From: Protostelium mycophagum
Lineage: Eukaryota > Evosea > Variosea > Protosteliida > Protosteliaceae
Assembly (NCBI GenBank): GCA_002081555.1
Contig: MZNV01002939.1
Span: forward strand, 1-63,036
Length of the DNA stretch: 63,036 nucleotides
Direction of reading: 5' to 3'
Shown here: positions 1-14,652 of the stretch, in pieces
Numbering within the stretch: the first letter of the stretch is position 1
Layout of the letters: every line of letters starts with the position of its first letter
Translations under genes and position numbers: made by a program
Notes under the pieces: model-generated
What the model was told of the DNA's origin: nothing
The model's input: the letters and a program-made list of their open reading frames with translations, nothing else
The model's database searches: none

Positions 1-171
1 GATGATGAAGGAGCTGAGGATATTGCCAGACCAGAGTCATCTTGTATGTTAGAAGAAGAAGATCTGATTTCAGAAGATGATAAAAGATATATGGGAATAT
101 CTGAGGAATATTCTGCAGAGCAACAATCAGATATCAATATGGTCACTGAGATTCTTTATAAGGTAATGTGA
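1..171 (+). CDS. Partial acidic protein, 3' part or internal exon
   Basis: The window opens inside an open frame read from base 1 (DDEGAEDIARPESS...), rich in Asp, Glu and Ser, with no recognisable domain. It runs to a TGA at 171. The bases AAG|GTAATG just before the stop form a good splice donor, so this is more likely an internal exon with a downstream intron than the true C-terminus. The 5' end lies outside the window. I do not recognise the protein. Confidence 0.45.
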   Translation, partial: DDEGAEDIARPESSCMLEEEDLISEDDKRYMGISEEYSAEQQSDINMVTEILYKVM

Positions 172-370
172 TAAATTATAATGTTGTTCTGATACAGTAT
201 TACATTTTATGTAATTGATATCTATAGATTGCTAAGCTAGGAAAGCATGAGATATAACTATAAGAGTAGAGCATCATTTAAGGCAGCATGTGTGGCAAGA
301 TTCCTACCTCCACAAACACTATTAAGAGATGTTAGAACAAGATGATGCTTGACATATGATATCGCAACTT

Positions 371-510
371 GTGCAGATGCATCTGCATTCATTACAATGC
401 AATGCAGACATATCCGCATTCAAAACAACTCAATGCGGATGCATCTGCACTCTAAACAATTCAATGCAGACATCTGCATTCCAAACAATTTGATGCAGAC
501 ACATCTGTAT
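371..510. repeat. Palindromic minisatellite, array 1
   Basis: About five degenerate tandem units of roughly 31 bp. Each has a core of the form ATGCAGA-4nt-TCTGCAT followed by a spacer like TCNAAACAATTC. The core is self-complementary: GCAGATGCATCTGC at 373-386 is a perfect 14-bp palindrome. Further copies lie at about 402-419, 433-449, 464-479 and 493-510. The array is outside any gene I can model. Confidence 0.8.
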
Positions 511-1020
511 TACTGATATTATACACATAAAATAAAAACGCATTATTGTTCTTGCAGATGATTTATTAATCTATTTCTTCTGCCTCTTAGAAAATGAGTA
601 AGTAAATCCTCTTGAATTTTTTACCTTTGTAGAAGCAAAACTACTTATGCTGTGGAAATGTTGAGTTTAGTTCAACTTTAATTATTAATCACTTTTGAGA
701 TAGAGGAGTCTGACTGAGCGCATCAGAAAAGAGGTTGCACAAGTAGGTAAGGTGATCCTTGTTAGGGACTTCTGAAGGACTTCAAACATTATAGATGTAG
801 GGCATTCCTAGCCCATATGCTGCAACCAGACATGTAAAGCACCCAGGGTCACATCAAGAACTAATGAAAACTTAGACCTGGCAGTATATCTCAAATAGAT
901 TGGAGTACACTTCAATTGGAAGATAGCTATCTTGATCTTGTTTCACCAATGCATTTTTGATGTCCACATCTGCGTTTTGGCTCTATAAGTATATTAGTAC
1001 GGAACATCATAAATGTATTT

Positions 1021-1226
1021 ATGCGGACATGTCTGTATGACCAAAATTTTTTTTGCAGATGCGTCTGTATGATCAAATGATAGGATGTGTACACATCTGC
1101 ATGACCAAAAGAATTTATGCAGATGCTGCATGACCTAAAAAACTTATATGGACATGTCTGCATAAGCAAATGATAGGATGCAGATGTGTCTGCATTAACA
1201 AACTATCTGATACAGACGCATCTGCA
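1021..1226. repeat. Palindromic minisatellite, array 2
   Basis: Seven further units of the same core, again with a period near 30 bp but a different spacer (RACCAAAARAATTT-like). Cores are at about 1021-1038, 1054-1070, 1083-1102, 1118-1132, 1147-1163, 1178-1195 and 1210-1226. The copy at 1178-1195 is ATGCAGA-TGTG-TCTGCAT with perfect 7-bp arms. A solitary half-copy with the spacer occurs near 1673-1692. Confidence 0.8.
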
Positions 1227-1230
1227 AGCA

Positions 1231-2106
1231 TCACAATACACATATGTGAAAGAAACAGATGATGATTAGATGAAAAAAATACCTTTGTGCTGAGGTAACA
1301 CCTTTTTTGGACTTGAGCACATATATAATAAATCTCTTGTAACTGTAATCTTCCCCTGTAGGCAGAGCTGTTCCAACAGAATACATTTTGGTCACTTCTG
1401 ACCCTAGTACAGCATGCTTCAATTCTTGGAACAAAGGCATCTTCTTGGGTGTGTAACCCTAAACAAAAATTTGACCTAGATAATTCAATAAAATTGTATG
1501 ATGTGATTTGATAATTATATGTTACTCTTACCTTGGCAATTAAGATAAGTTTGATTGATGTCTGATATGAAATATTTATCATTGTTGTACATGCCAATGA
1601 AACTCTCTGCGCTTCAAAAGATTAAGTCAAGCAGACACATTCTGGAGGCAGTTCAGAACTTGACAAGAGTAGAGTGTCTGCATAAACAAATCACAGCATA
1701 ATTGTGAATACTCACTCTTTCTTGGTGATGTTGTTGTTGACACAATCCACAAAGTGTACATTATGCTTGATATCAATAAAAGCAACAACTATATTACCCA
1801 CAATCCAATCTGCCATTATAGTCAAGCTGAATCCCTCAACAAGTTGTGTCTCCTTGTCAGACATGTTATTTGTTATCTTGATGATTCAACTTACTTAGCA
1901 GTCTATGCCACAAAGCAATGGTTCCCTCCAAGTACTTTATAACTGTATGTCTGACCATCTAACTTGTAGGACTGTCACAGCTTATTAACATCCTCCTCTT
2001 GTACTTTGCAGAAGTATTGCTCTCCTGACTAGACCTCATCAATTGGAATTGGATGATCAGAGCAAACACTGCCATAATCAACAGCCCAAGAATCTGGACT
2101 GTCCAT
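1231..2106 (-). pseudogene. Decayed gene, possibly with a ParB-like fold
   Basis: Minus-strand reading from 2106 gives protein-like sequence (MDSPDSWAVDYGSV, then SDHPIPIDEV, then YKLDGQTYSYKVLGGNHC) interrupted by in-frame TAG and TGA codons. It continues after frame changes near 1850-1705 (NMSDKETQLVEGFSLTIMAD) and 1440-1285 (PLFQELKHAVLGSEVTKMYS). The pattern of conserved-looking text broken by stops and shifts indicates a dead copy. DGQTY-KVLGGNH resembles the DGxH/GGNHR turn of ParB/sulfiredoxin-type domains, but this is a weak resemblance and the identity is inference. Confidence 0.4.
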
Positions 2107-2493
2107 GATGTAAGCTGTTATTTAAATGATGACCTGTGAACAGTTCATGCACAGTAACAACCAAGAGACAGGGGGGAGGGAAATAAATTTTCACTTAAGT
2201 TTTGGTTTTGCTCATCAGTGTGGAAGACAACATCAACCCAATAGACAAGCCATCTCAAGAGAGGATACCACTGTTAATATCAGAGAGCAGAGTAACATTG
2301 GCTGATGTCCCAGAAGCAACAAAAACACTTCAACTTATTGGAGAGTTTTTACAACAAAAATTAAATGCATTTATTTTGGATTGTAGAACGTGGTTTCACC
2401 TCGCGATGGACAACGTTTTGTGCGAGATAGGGCTTTGTGTGAAGGTCTCTTGTAATAAGAGCTGACGACATCTATCACCTCCTCTGGACGTGC

Positions 2494-2900
2494 TCTCGTC
2501 TTATCTTGAGGGTCTCTTTGAGGATAACTTTTGCTGCCTCTTTATCAGGATGAGATGGATGGGCTGCGCTGTGTCTATTCTCGTTCAATTCCTCTACGAA
2601 TTCATTCAACTCCTGGGAAGGTTAGAGAAGAGTATCACCAAGTTGGCCTCTACGACGTCGCCAAAGATCTTCTCCCCTTTCTTCTTTTGTGCATCATTCT
2701 TCTCGATCTTCTCATATAGATCCTCCAGGCTGAGTGACTTGAAACTCTTTTCCTTCTTGGCTATAGAGGCCGAACAAATGCTCTACAAAGACGAGCCCAT
2801 CTCCTTTCTGACCGTTTTCAGAGGTGACTCATTGGTTATGATCTTCAACCAATCTTACAATCCACTGTATCTCTGCCATAGAGATTCTTCCTACCATGAT
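2494..2900 (-). pseudogene. Decayed coding fragments of unknown type
   Basis: On the minus strand, blocks that look translated (WLKIITNESPLKTVRKEMG, KKEKSFKSLSLEDLYEKIEK and, in another frame, ELNEFVEELNENRHSAAHPS) follow one another but are separated by TAA/TAG codons and frame shifts without convincing splice sites. I read this as a decayed gene or element remnant next to the other remnant at 1.2-2.1 kb. A small real gene with unrecognised introns is possible. A plus-strand open frame covers the same interval but looks like a shadow of it. Confidence 0.3.
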
Positions 2901-3016
2901 ACATGTGTCAGCCATGGCTTGATGAGGATTGATTTTGTGCTCAGGAAGAACTTTTGATCATGATCACGTCCATGTTTCCCTTGTCATCCATCAATGTGAT
3001 AATCACCACACTCAGA

Positions 3017-3166
3017 ATGTCCACGAAAATGAGCAAGCTGAAGAAGCGGTCTGCCTCTGGGTCAGCGAAAGGCAAGTCGGTCTCAAAATCTCAAAGCCAA
3101 AAATTTCGAAAAACAAATTGCACAAGCCCAAATAAGACAGTCTTCACAAACTATTGCAGGATTTAG
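3017..3166 (+). CDS. Short basic Ser/Lys-rich ORF, doubtful
   Basis: An open frame starting MSTKMSKLKKRSASGSAKG encodes a Lys/Ser-rich peptide of about 50 residues with a stop at 3166. A neighbouring frame reads QIAQAQIRQSSQTIAGFSQI up to a possible donor (TCAAG|GTAATG) near 3185, so this may be an exon rather than a complete gene. There is no recognisable domain. It sits in the decayed accessory region and could be a remnant. Confidence 0.25.
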   Translation: MSTKMSKLKKRSASGSAKGKSVSKSQSQKFRKTNCTSPNKTVFTNYCRI

Positions 3167-3377
3167 TCAGATCCCCAATTCAAGGTAATGAACATGAGAT
3201 TCTGAACGTGGTGCAGGAAGTCTGACCAAACTCTGCAATAGTTTATCGAACACAGTTTATATTTAATAGGGTAAATTGTATGTTCTTTGCACCAGTAATA
3301 TTGTGCCTGGAACTTTCAATTTATCGTTTTTCCCGCACAGACATTTTATTGGCTGTCTCTTCATCTTTTCATCGCAC

Positions 3378-4130
3378 ATGATCATACTCAAGCACACCAT
3401 CTTGCTATTCCTTCTGACCAAGACTCTCGGTGACGGTATCACTCAATATTTCTTTGAAGGCACCGGTTGCCCTGGTGCGCCGGCGAGAGCAGTGGCGAAC
3501 GTCCTCGATCAATGCGTGCACACAGCCGGTCAAAGTTCCTTCAAGTACACAATAATCAACAACACAGCCTGCACCCTTGAATCTTCAGGCTCAAAGACTT
3601 GCAACGGAACCACCTCCGTCCGGTCAATTGGGGCTGTTGATGTCTGTATCAATGATGACGAAAAATCGTTCATTTTGAAGCGCGAAACCAGTTTCAACCC
3701 ACCTCCTTTGGATACCTCTTACGCGACACACTCCTACCCCAACTTGAACAACTGCACCGGATCTGCTTACCAAGTGGTCATCCTCTATGTGGGTGTTTGC
3801 AACGGGGGCAGTCTGAACTGCCAGGCCGGGGCAATCGTCCTCTCGTGTGGAAGTAATTACTACGGATACCCCAGCTATGCAAATTCAGCTCTTGGCTCCA
3901 CTTCTATAACATCGGCAAGCGCAGAATCGATCCCACAGACCACTTCCTCTTCCTTACGCACAACCATTTCCTCAATCACAACCATGTCTTCAGTCACAAC
4001 CCCTGGTAACACACATTCTTCAAGTATCAAAGTCGACCCAACTTTTGACAGCACAATGCTCTCGACTACCAACAACGCCCCTGCCGTATTCTCTTGTGTC
4101 ATGGCAATCTTCTATGCCGTGTTTCTGTAA
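3378..4130 (+). CDS. Secreted, probably GPI-anchored Ser/Thr-rich protein
   Basis: Single-exon frame of 250 residues. I start it at the ATG at 3378, because MIILKHTILLFLLTKTLGDG is a clear signal peptide and the longer frame upstream only adds a second hydrophobic stretch. The mature part has about ten cysteines and several N-glycosylation sequons (NNT, NGT, NCT), then a Ser/Thr-rich stalk. It ends in a hydrophobic tail (PAVFSCVMAIFYAVFL) without charged residues after it, as in GPI-anchor signals. AATAAA follows the stop directly. Expected at the cell surface. I do not recognise the ectodomain family. It is intronless in an otherwise intron-rich neighbourhood. Confidence 0.75.
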   Translation: MIILKHTILLFLLTKTLGDGITQYFFEGTGCPGAPARAVANVLDQCVHTAGQSSFKYTIINNTACTLESSGSKTCNGTTSVRSIGAVDVCINDDEKSFILKRETSFNPPPLDTSYATHSYPNLNNCTGSAYQVVILYVGVCNGGSLNCQAGAIVLSCGSNYYGYPSYANSALGSTSITSASAESIPQTTSSSLRTTISSITTMSSVTTPGNTHSSSIKVDPTFDSTMLSTTNNAPAVFSCVMAIFYAVFL

Positions 4131-4221
4131 AATAAATCCAAAAGAATGAATTTTTATTGGCATTTTAATGATTTTTGTCAGATCTCGATACTGTGGGTTT
4201 GTCAAGATTTGATCGAATAAA

Positions 4222-5758
<1,537 letters not shown>

Positions 5759-6404
5759 TGATCCTGCGATCTTCAGAATGACACACCACAAACTCAACAA
5801 ATGTTCATTAATTCAAGATTTTCTATTCACTTCAGAAGATGGATGCCGTCTTGTGTGCGGTGAAAATCGTTCGAAAACTGGTGACATCGTGCCGTTTTAT
5901 TCGAATAGCAAGTTTTTTCGTTTTATTCAAATGAGTGCAACAGTCTTTCATTTTCTGTTGTATCTCTTGCAAGACAGACTGTTGTGATAATGTGGGCATA
6001 AGAAAGCAAATAAAAAATTGAACTTCAAACAACTGCCGCCAGATTTTATATGACTTGACATTACAGCTATAAGCAAGTTTAATGTGTGCTGCTCAGCAGA
6101 AGATTGCAAAAAAATTCTTGTGTGATTTTAGAACTATGAGAAATGTCAATAAACAAAAAGAAGACCACTTATTTTCATTCTTAATCTTAAGTTACTTAAT
6201 TTATCCTTAGATTGATCCTTTATTGTCCGAAAGAGGGATCTGAAATAATAACTAACGATCCATCCAACCATGATCCAACAGAAATTTGCCCTCTAAAACG
6301 CCAGTGCTATTATCCACAATATCCTGCCTTCCTTGTACCAAAAAAATGGAATTTAAAGGATTTCCCAAAAGTAATATATTGACTGATAGACTTTAGTTGA
6401 GATC
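5759..6404. other. Intergenic, nothing coding seen
   Basis: 645 bp between the kinase start codon and the MutL stop codon, both minus strand. It must hold the kinase promoter and the MutL 3' UTR. Only short AT-rich shadow frames are present and I see no RNA gene or repeat. Confidence 0.6.
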
Positions 6405-8911
6405 TCAGGAGTTGAGGACTGGGGACATCCTCACAAATATTGGTTTGTCATGGGGACACTTCCATTCCTTCCTCTTTGTGTTGGACATGACTCTCAACAA
6501 GTTTTTCACTTCGTTTACATTATAATTTGAAGAGTTGTGGGTATCAAGCTTGTTCATAATGTGATTGAGTGTGCTGGGTAAATAGCACCGTCCAGAGGAA
6601 GGATCATGCTTCTTCAACCTGAATGTACATTCAGAATATAATTGACACAGCTTCATACATCGCAGGCCTCTCAAGCTCACCTCTCCACGAGTAGTATCAA
6701 TTCGTCTGGACCGACTGAGATCTCATCGGTAACTCCGACCAGTTGTAGACGTCCCCCCACTCCTGGTTTCACCTCCATTCCATTATGCCTCGCTTCCTGT
6801 CTCATTGATCAAGAATATAAATAATAACGGATACCTTGACTATCCCTGCAATCATATTCGGATTGACCTTCTGTTGTAACTCTAATGGTTGTTCGATATC
6901 TTTCATCTTGAAAACGTGTTTACTAGAAATCTCATCGAAAGACAGCGTCTCTGTGGCTCTCGCCGCGTCAAAATCAAAGAGATTGAGTGATCCTTTGCCA
7001 AATCTCAAAATAAAATGGCCCGGCTCATTAAGTCTTCCAATTATGGCACATCTACAAGTGTCATTCCTCCCTTGAAGAATCAAAGATCACCCTTTGATAT
7101 TCTCTGTGGTGATCTCTGTCATCAATTCCTCCTCTTCTTTCGTCTGCTTTTGGTTTGGATTAAGACATCCCAATTTGATATCATCCATGTTCACCATTGC
7201 CGTCATCACCTGCCTCTTCTTGGTGTTTGGCTCCGAATGATCAGCCACTTTTCTTTTACCATTGTTATTGGTGTCATCGTCTTTCGATAGCTGCGATCCG
7301 TCAATCGTGGTCTGATGTGAAGCTCCGGAGGGTTTCAGGCTTTTTGTGGGTTCGAAATCTTCATCATCGGCGGTGATGGCGTCAATCCTATTGGAGATCT
7401 CCGATTGGCGGTTATGAATTGTGGGTGCGGGCAGCACTTTTTGCGGGTAGTACTCGTTCAACATCTCTTCAAATTTCGACAACAGTATCGCTTCATGGTG
7501 GAAATGCACCTTCCTCTTATTTGGTGTGTAATTAACTGTGCAATTTAATCAAAGAAGAGTTCGGCACGTACCGTCATAATGATTTGGATCTACTAGGATG
7601 TGAACAAAGGCAAAGGGGAACTTTTTGCTGACTGAGAAATAATTTCTGAATCTTGAGTTGAGGATTCTGGCGATACTGGGCATCTCTATCGGTCTGTTGT
7701 TGATATATATGAATACTCTATCGCTCGTTCCCCTTGCCACCTAGACAAATAAGTGTCTCAACAATATTTATGATATGTCCGTATACCTCTGACAGATCTG
7801 CATCTCTGCTTGGAATCATGAGATGGAATTGGATTAAAGCTTCACCGTCTATGTCTTTTGCGGTTGTCTCAAACTTGATCTCATGCAAGTTTTCCAAAGT
7901 GTTCGGACCGTACAGTTCCATGATAACATCCTGAGATTTCTGTGAGTCTTCGAGATGAGATTTTCGCTCTAAACCTTTGTTGAAGAGAATATCTTCTTGT
8001 CAAATTGAGGCTTTGGGGGGTCATGAAATTGTATACGGACTTGTGGCACAATGAGAGCATACTCCAAAATTAAACTGTGCAATTTCTTTGATTGATTACC
8101 ACTATGTGTTTTCAAGTACTACAAGTGTCACATATTTTCTTCCCTCTCATTTCTTACCTCTCGACGAACAGGAAAATTGACGAATATTCCTTTGATTACG
8201 ATCTTTGTCCCGTGTTGCTTTATATTTGTTTCTGCTCTATTATTGCACACTGACTTGCTTCAAAATATCAGCACGTATCTATCATTCAGATTCTTTCTAT
8301 TTTTTATCTCTTTATTTTTTGGTAGATTAGTCCCAGTATTTCTGATATGATGCACATGATTTGATGACTACCTCGTGACTTGACCCTTTTTGTCCAAATT
8401 TAGCACCGTGATTGCATCATCATCTGCTGTTTTTGTCCATACTTTTACCTTAAAAATGTTGGGATGGGATGGATTGAAAATAACACACCTCTTGAGACAG
8501 GTTACATACAGAAGAAAAACCTTCCCCCCTAAAACCGTAGGTGGAAATAGAATCTAACTCTGAGAAATCAGCCAACTTCGATGTGTGATGTTGTTGTCCA
8601 AATGTATAATGATCTCCCTTTGCCACACCACTTCCGTCGTCTTCTATAGTGATGGTATCGAATCCCTGCTTACTCAGCACGATGGTAATGTTTGTCGCCC
8701 CGGCATCAAGACTGTTTCTGAGTGGGAATTAATCCGAGAATCTACTTGAACAACCTTACTCCAGGACTTCTTTCACTGCAGAGATGATGTCGTTCACGAC
8801 CTGCTCCGACTTCAACCGTCTCACTGTATCAGAGGGCAGCTTTTTTATTTTGGACTCCACTGGTTCTCCTTGCTCCTCATAGTTGTCATAATCTTCTTCC
8901 ACGTCCTCCAT
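6405..8911 (-). CDS. PMS1: MutL homologue of the PMS1 (human-type)/MLH2 class
   Basis: Begins MEDVEEDYDNYEEQ. The GHKL ATPase motifs are intact: KEVLENSLDAGATNI, IEDDGSGV, TYGFRGEG and GTKIVIKGIFVNFPVRR. The transducer domain ends DRVFIYINNRPI and NYTPNKRKVHFH. The opening KKLPSDTVRRLKSEQVVNDI, lacking the usual AAGEV, is typical of human PMS1 rather than MLH1 or PMS2. A charged linker follows. The C-terminal domain keeps EWKCPHDKP but has FDFDAARATE where catalytic PMS2/MLH3 proteins carry DQHAxDE, so the endonuclease site is missing. Expected role: accessory partner of MLH1 in nuclear mismatch repair. At least ten exons; stop at 6405. Confidence 0.9.
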
Positions 8912-9044
8912 TGTGCAATGTTGGGAGAACACGGCGAAGTGAACTCATTCCAGGAAAATTAAAACTATCATCTACAATGCGTTTTCGTGATTCTTGCGAA
9001 TAAATTATTGATAAACGAAAAGTTGGAATTTATTATTCAGGAAA

Positions 9045-11742
9045 TTAACCATCCATTACAATTTTAATATCTGGTGATAATTTTGGAATTCTGTCAGCTT
9101 GCGATTCACTTCCCGTTCTCGCAGCCGCTCTCAATCTCGAAGACCGAGATCTAGGGTTGGATTCTACCTGTAGAAATTCAGAATTGTTCTTTTACCAACT
9201 TCACATTCAGACCTCTTCTGCGTCAGGCATGACCACGCTCTTCGTCAATAATAACAGAGAGGTTGGTTGTTGTAGTTTACGGATCGGTTCGGCACTGGGA
9301 GGGTGAGCCATAGAAAAGAAAAGTAGATTGTCTCACAATGTGTTTGTTCTAGCAAAGAGTGTTGCTTCTCTCCTCAGATCCTCAAACTTACTGTTTGCCT
9401 CTGACTTTTGTTCATCACTCGCTGAAAGTGTAAATCTTACTGGGTGTTATTGCACAGCTTACTCTTAGTATTGGAACATCTGAACATAAATTGTTTTACG
9501 AGGCGATCCTCAAGAGAATGGAAGGATATGACTGCGATTTATCAGTTGACTCCTCACTCATCTTTCAATCTCACTCACCAACTAATCTACCATTTGGCTC
9601 CAAAATCTAAATATTTAACTACTATACTTAAATATCATCCTACCTTTTCGGCACTTCTCAATCCGATCTCTAATTGTCCCAACTGTAATATGTTTCAATA
9701 AGAATCATAAATAGAACTCTTAGGACCAAAATACCTCATCATTGACCATGATTCTAAGGGCTTGAAATATTTTTGTAGCCGGATCAGTCCTGGATTTCCC
9801 ACCATATTTAGAGATATACGCCTTTCTGCATATTTCCGCCAGTTCCTGAGTGCTCGATATTGACTTCTGCTCGCGAGCCTTTCTTTTCAGCCGTTTACAA
9901 TGAATATTTGATATATACCTCGCATATCTTCTTGACAAGCCGGGAAGCTAATCTCTCTTCTCCCAACGTAATGAACACCTTTGTGAGTTCCTCTTCTGAG
10001 AGTCCATTTACCAAATCAAAAGCCGAAATACCATACTGAGGATCTACTTCAAATTCTTTATGAGTGGGCTGTAATTATGTTATAAGTTATAAGATATGAA
10101 ATGTTACCTTATTCTCCGTTGTAGCGTTGTCTGTCCCATCATAATCTTCCTCTTCCTCTATGTCATCAAAATCTACTCGGACCCACTCTCCTCCTAATCA
10201 TATCATCAATAAAGAATCAGAATCTCCTTTACATCATGAAAGATGACGCACCTGGAGGTAGATCTGCAGGTAACTCTGTATATTCTGTCTCTTCAAACAC
10301 TGGAAATATCAGTATCAATCAGATTATAACTATCAACAGGCTTCAAAGCTCTCAACAGAAATAGAACAAGTACAAGATGTGATCATGACATAACTCACAT
10401 TCTTCATTGTCAAGCATGAGCTGCTTGATTTTCTCCTTGTCCTCTTTGTCCAACAATAATGATTTCTCATAGGCTAAGCGAGCCTGTCTCTCGGCCGCTA
10501 TCTCTTTGAAATCGGGGTGTCCCTTATTCTTTCAGGAAATTGCTGTGAAAAAGAAAGGAGGAATAATTACCATAAGCTCTGGGAAGGTTGCAAGCATATC
10601 CATAGCATGTGTTGGTGCCTCCATCCTCATATCTAATGGCCCATCCGTATTTCTTCTGAAAGAAAACCCTCTTGAGGGTATATCCAGCTGTATTATTTCA
10701 TTTTTATAAATATATAAAAATATACTTGAGGTGAAGAGACCCCTAAATCCATCAATATCCCATCCACAGGAAACTTTGTCGTTGGCAAGTCACGTGACTC
10801 CTCCTCCGGCTTATTCTGAAATATGATACGCCATAACCTCTTCACAAGGAGAGGGTCTTCGCCTGAGTAAAGTCGTTGTTCTGAGTCGATATCGGCTTGT
10901 TTGCTCTTATCATCTTTTTGAAAGGCCTCAATCTTCTGCAAGAAATCTGCATAACGCCCGAGAACGAAGAATACTCGATTTGGAAACTCTCTGACCAACT
11001 AGAATAGAATCATCTCTATTCATAAAATGAAAAATGACACACCCTCTCGGCTGCTGGGATCACCAGCGGATCACGGTCCACTGCGATAATTGTAGAGTTT
11101 GGGAACCTATAACGTTTAGGAATACAGTTCTCCGGTTGGCTCTCTGCCTCTGCAGTGTGAAATTGATCCCTCGCCTCTTGAGTATTTCTCTGCTGTGACC
11201 CCCAAAACCAAATGTACAGTCAATAAATAAATAGGCATGATCATTATTTTCTGAAGATAATCAATTCCAGTGTAGCTTTAAGATACATCACCTTGAAGAT
11301 CGACACCTTCAGCTATTCGTCGACTTTTTAGTGGTTTGAATTTTCTGTTCACTTGTCCTGGTGTTATGTACTCCAAAACCTATTCTTTTCAGATCACTTC
11401 TTTGAAACCAATTCACCTGCTGTAAAAGCACTGGTCGATGCGGCGAGACCTGTCTCATCAATACAATCTCAAAAAAGGTCTCACCTCTTTCAACAAGGCC
11501 TGTGGTGCAGGCGGTAATTCCTCTTGTTCCTCCTGTTCCTCTTTTGGCCATTCCTTCCAGGTGACATGAGCACTCTTATCAGACCGTTTGGGCTTGATAC
11601 TGTTTCGCTTTCTGAATGATTTCAATTTAGATGTATAGCCCCGAGACAATAGAATGGATGGAGGAGGGATGACATGAATTGGTGTCAATGTCTTCCTGAT
11701 CAAAGGAGAAGTGAGCTGAAAACGTCTGAGAGAAGTGATCAT
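9045..11742 (-). CDS. Mitochondrial RsmH/MraW-type rRNA cytosine-N4 methyltransferase
   Basis: Starts MITSLRRFQLTSPLIRKTL, Arg/Ser-rich and acid-poor like a mitochondrial presequence. Family motifs in order: VSPHRPVLLQQ, FIDCTFGFGGHSREIL, IIAVDRDP, ILMDLGVSSPQLDIPSRGFSF, DGPLDMRM, ISAFDLVNGLSEEEL, RTDPATKIFQALRIMVNDE, PNGRL-VVISFHSLEDRLVK and NPRSRSSRLRAA. Homologues methylate a cytosine in the decoding region of small-subunit rRNA (METTL15 acts on mitochondrial 12S). A charged insert of roughly 90 residues sits between the DMRM and ISAFDLVN motifs. Between GGHSREIL and VDRDP the frame changes: either a 50-nt GT-AG intron removes GGHS, or there is an indel. About ten exons; stop at 9045. Confidence 0.88.
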
Positions 11743-11747
11743 GATGA

Positions 11748-14633
<2,886 letters not shown>

Positions 14634-14652
14634 TCGATAAAATCTTGTTCTT

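Noticed and set aside
2490-2957. Plus-strand open frame of 155 codons
   Set aside because: Composition is Phe/Ser/Leu-rich with no domain, and the minus strand over the same bases reads as charged helical protein text, so it is a shadow.
171-2960. Alternative genetic code (stop codons read as sense) to explain the broken frames at 1.2-2.9 kb
   Set aside because: TAA, TAG and TGA all interrupt the fragments, while the conserved genes elsewhere use these codons as normal terminators. Decay is the simpler reading.
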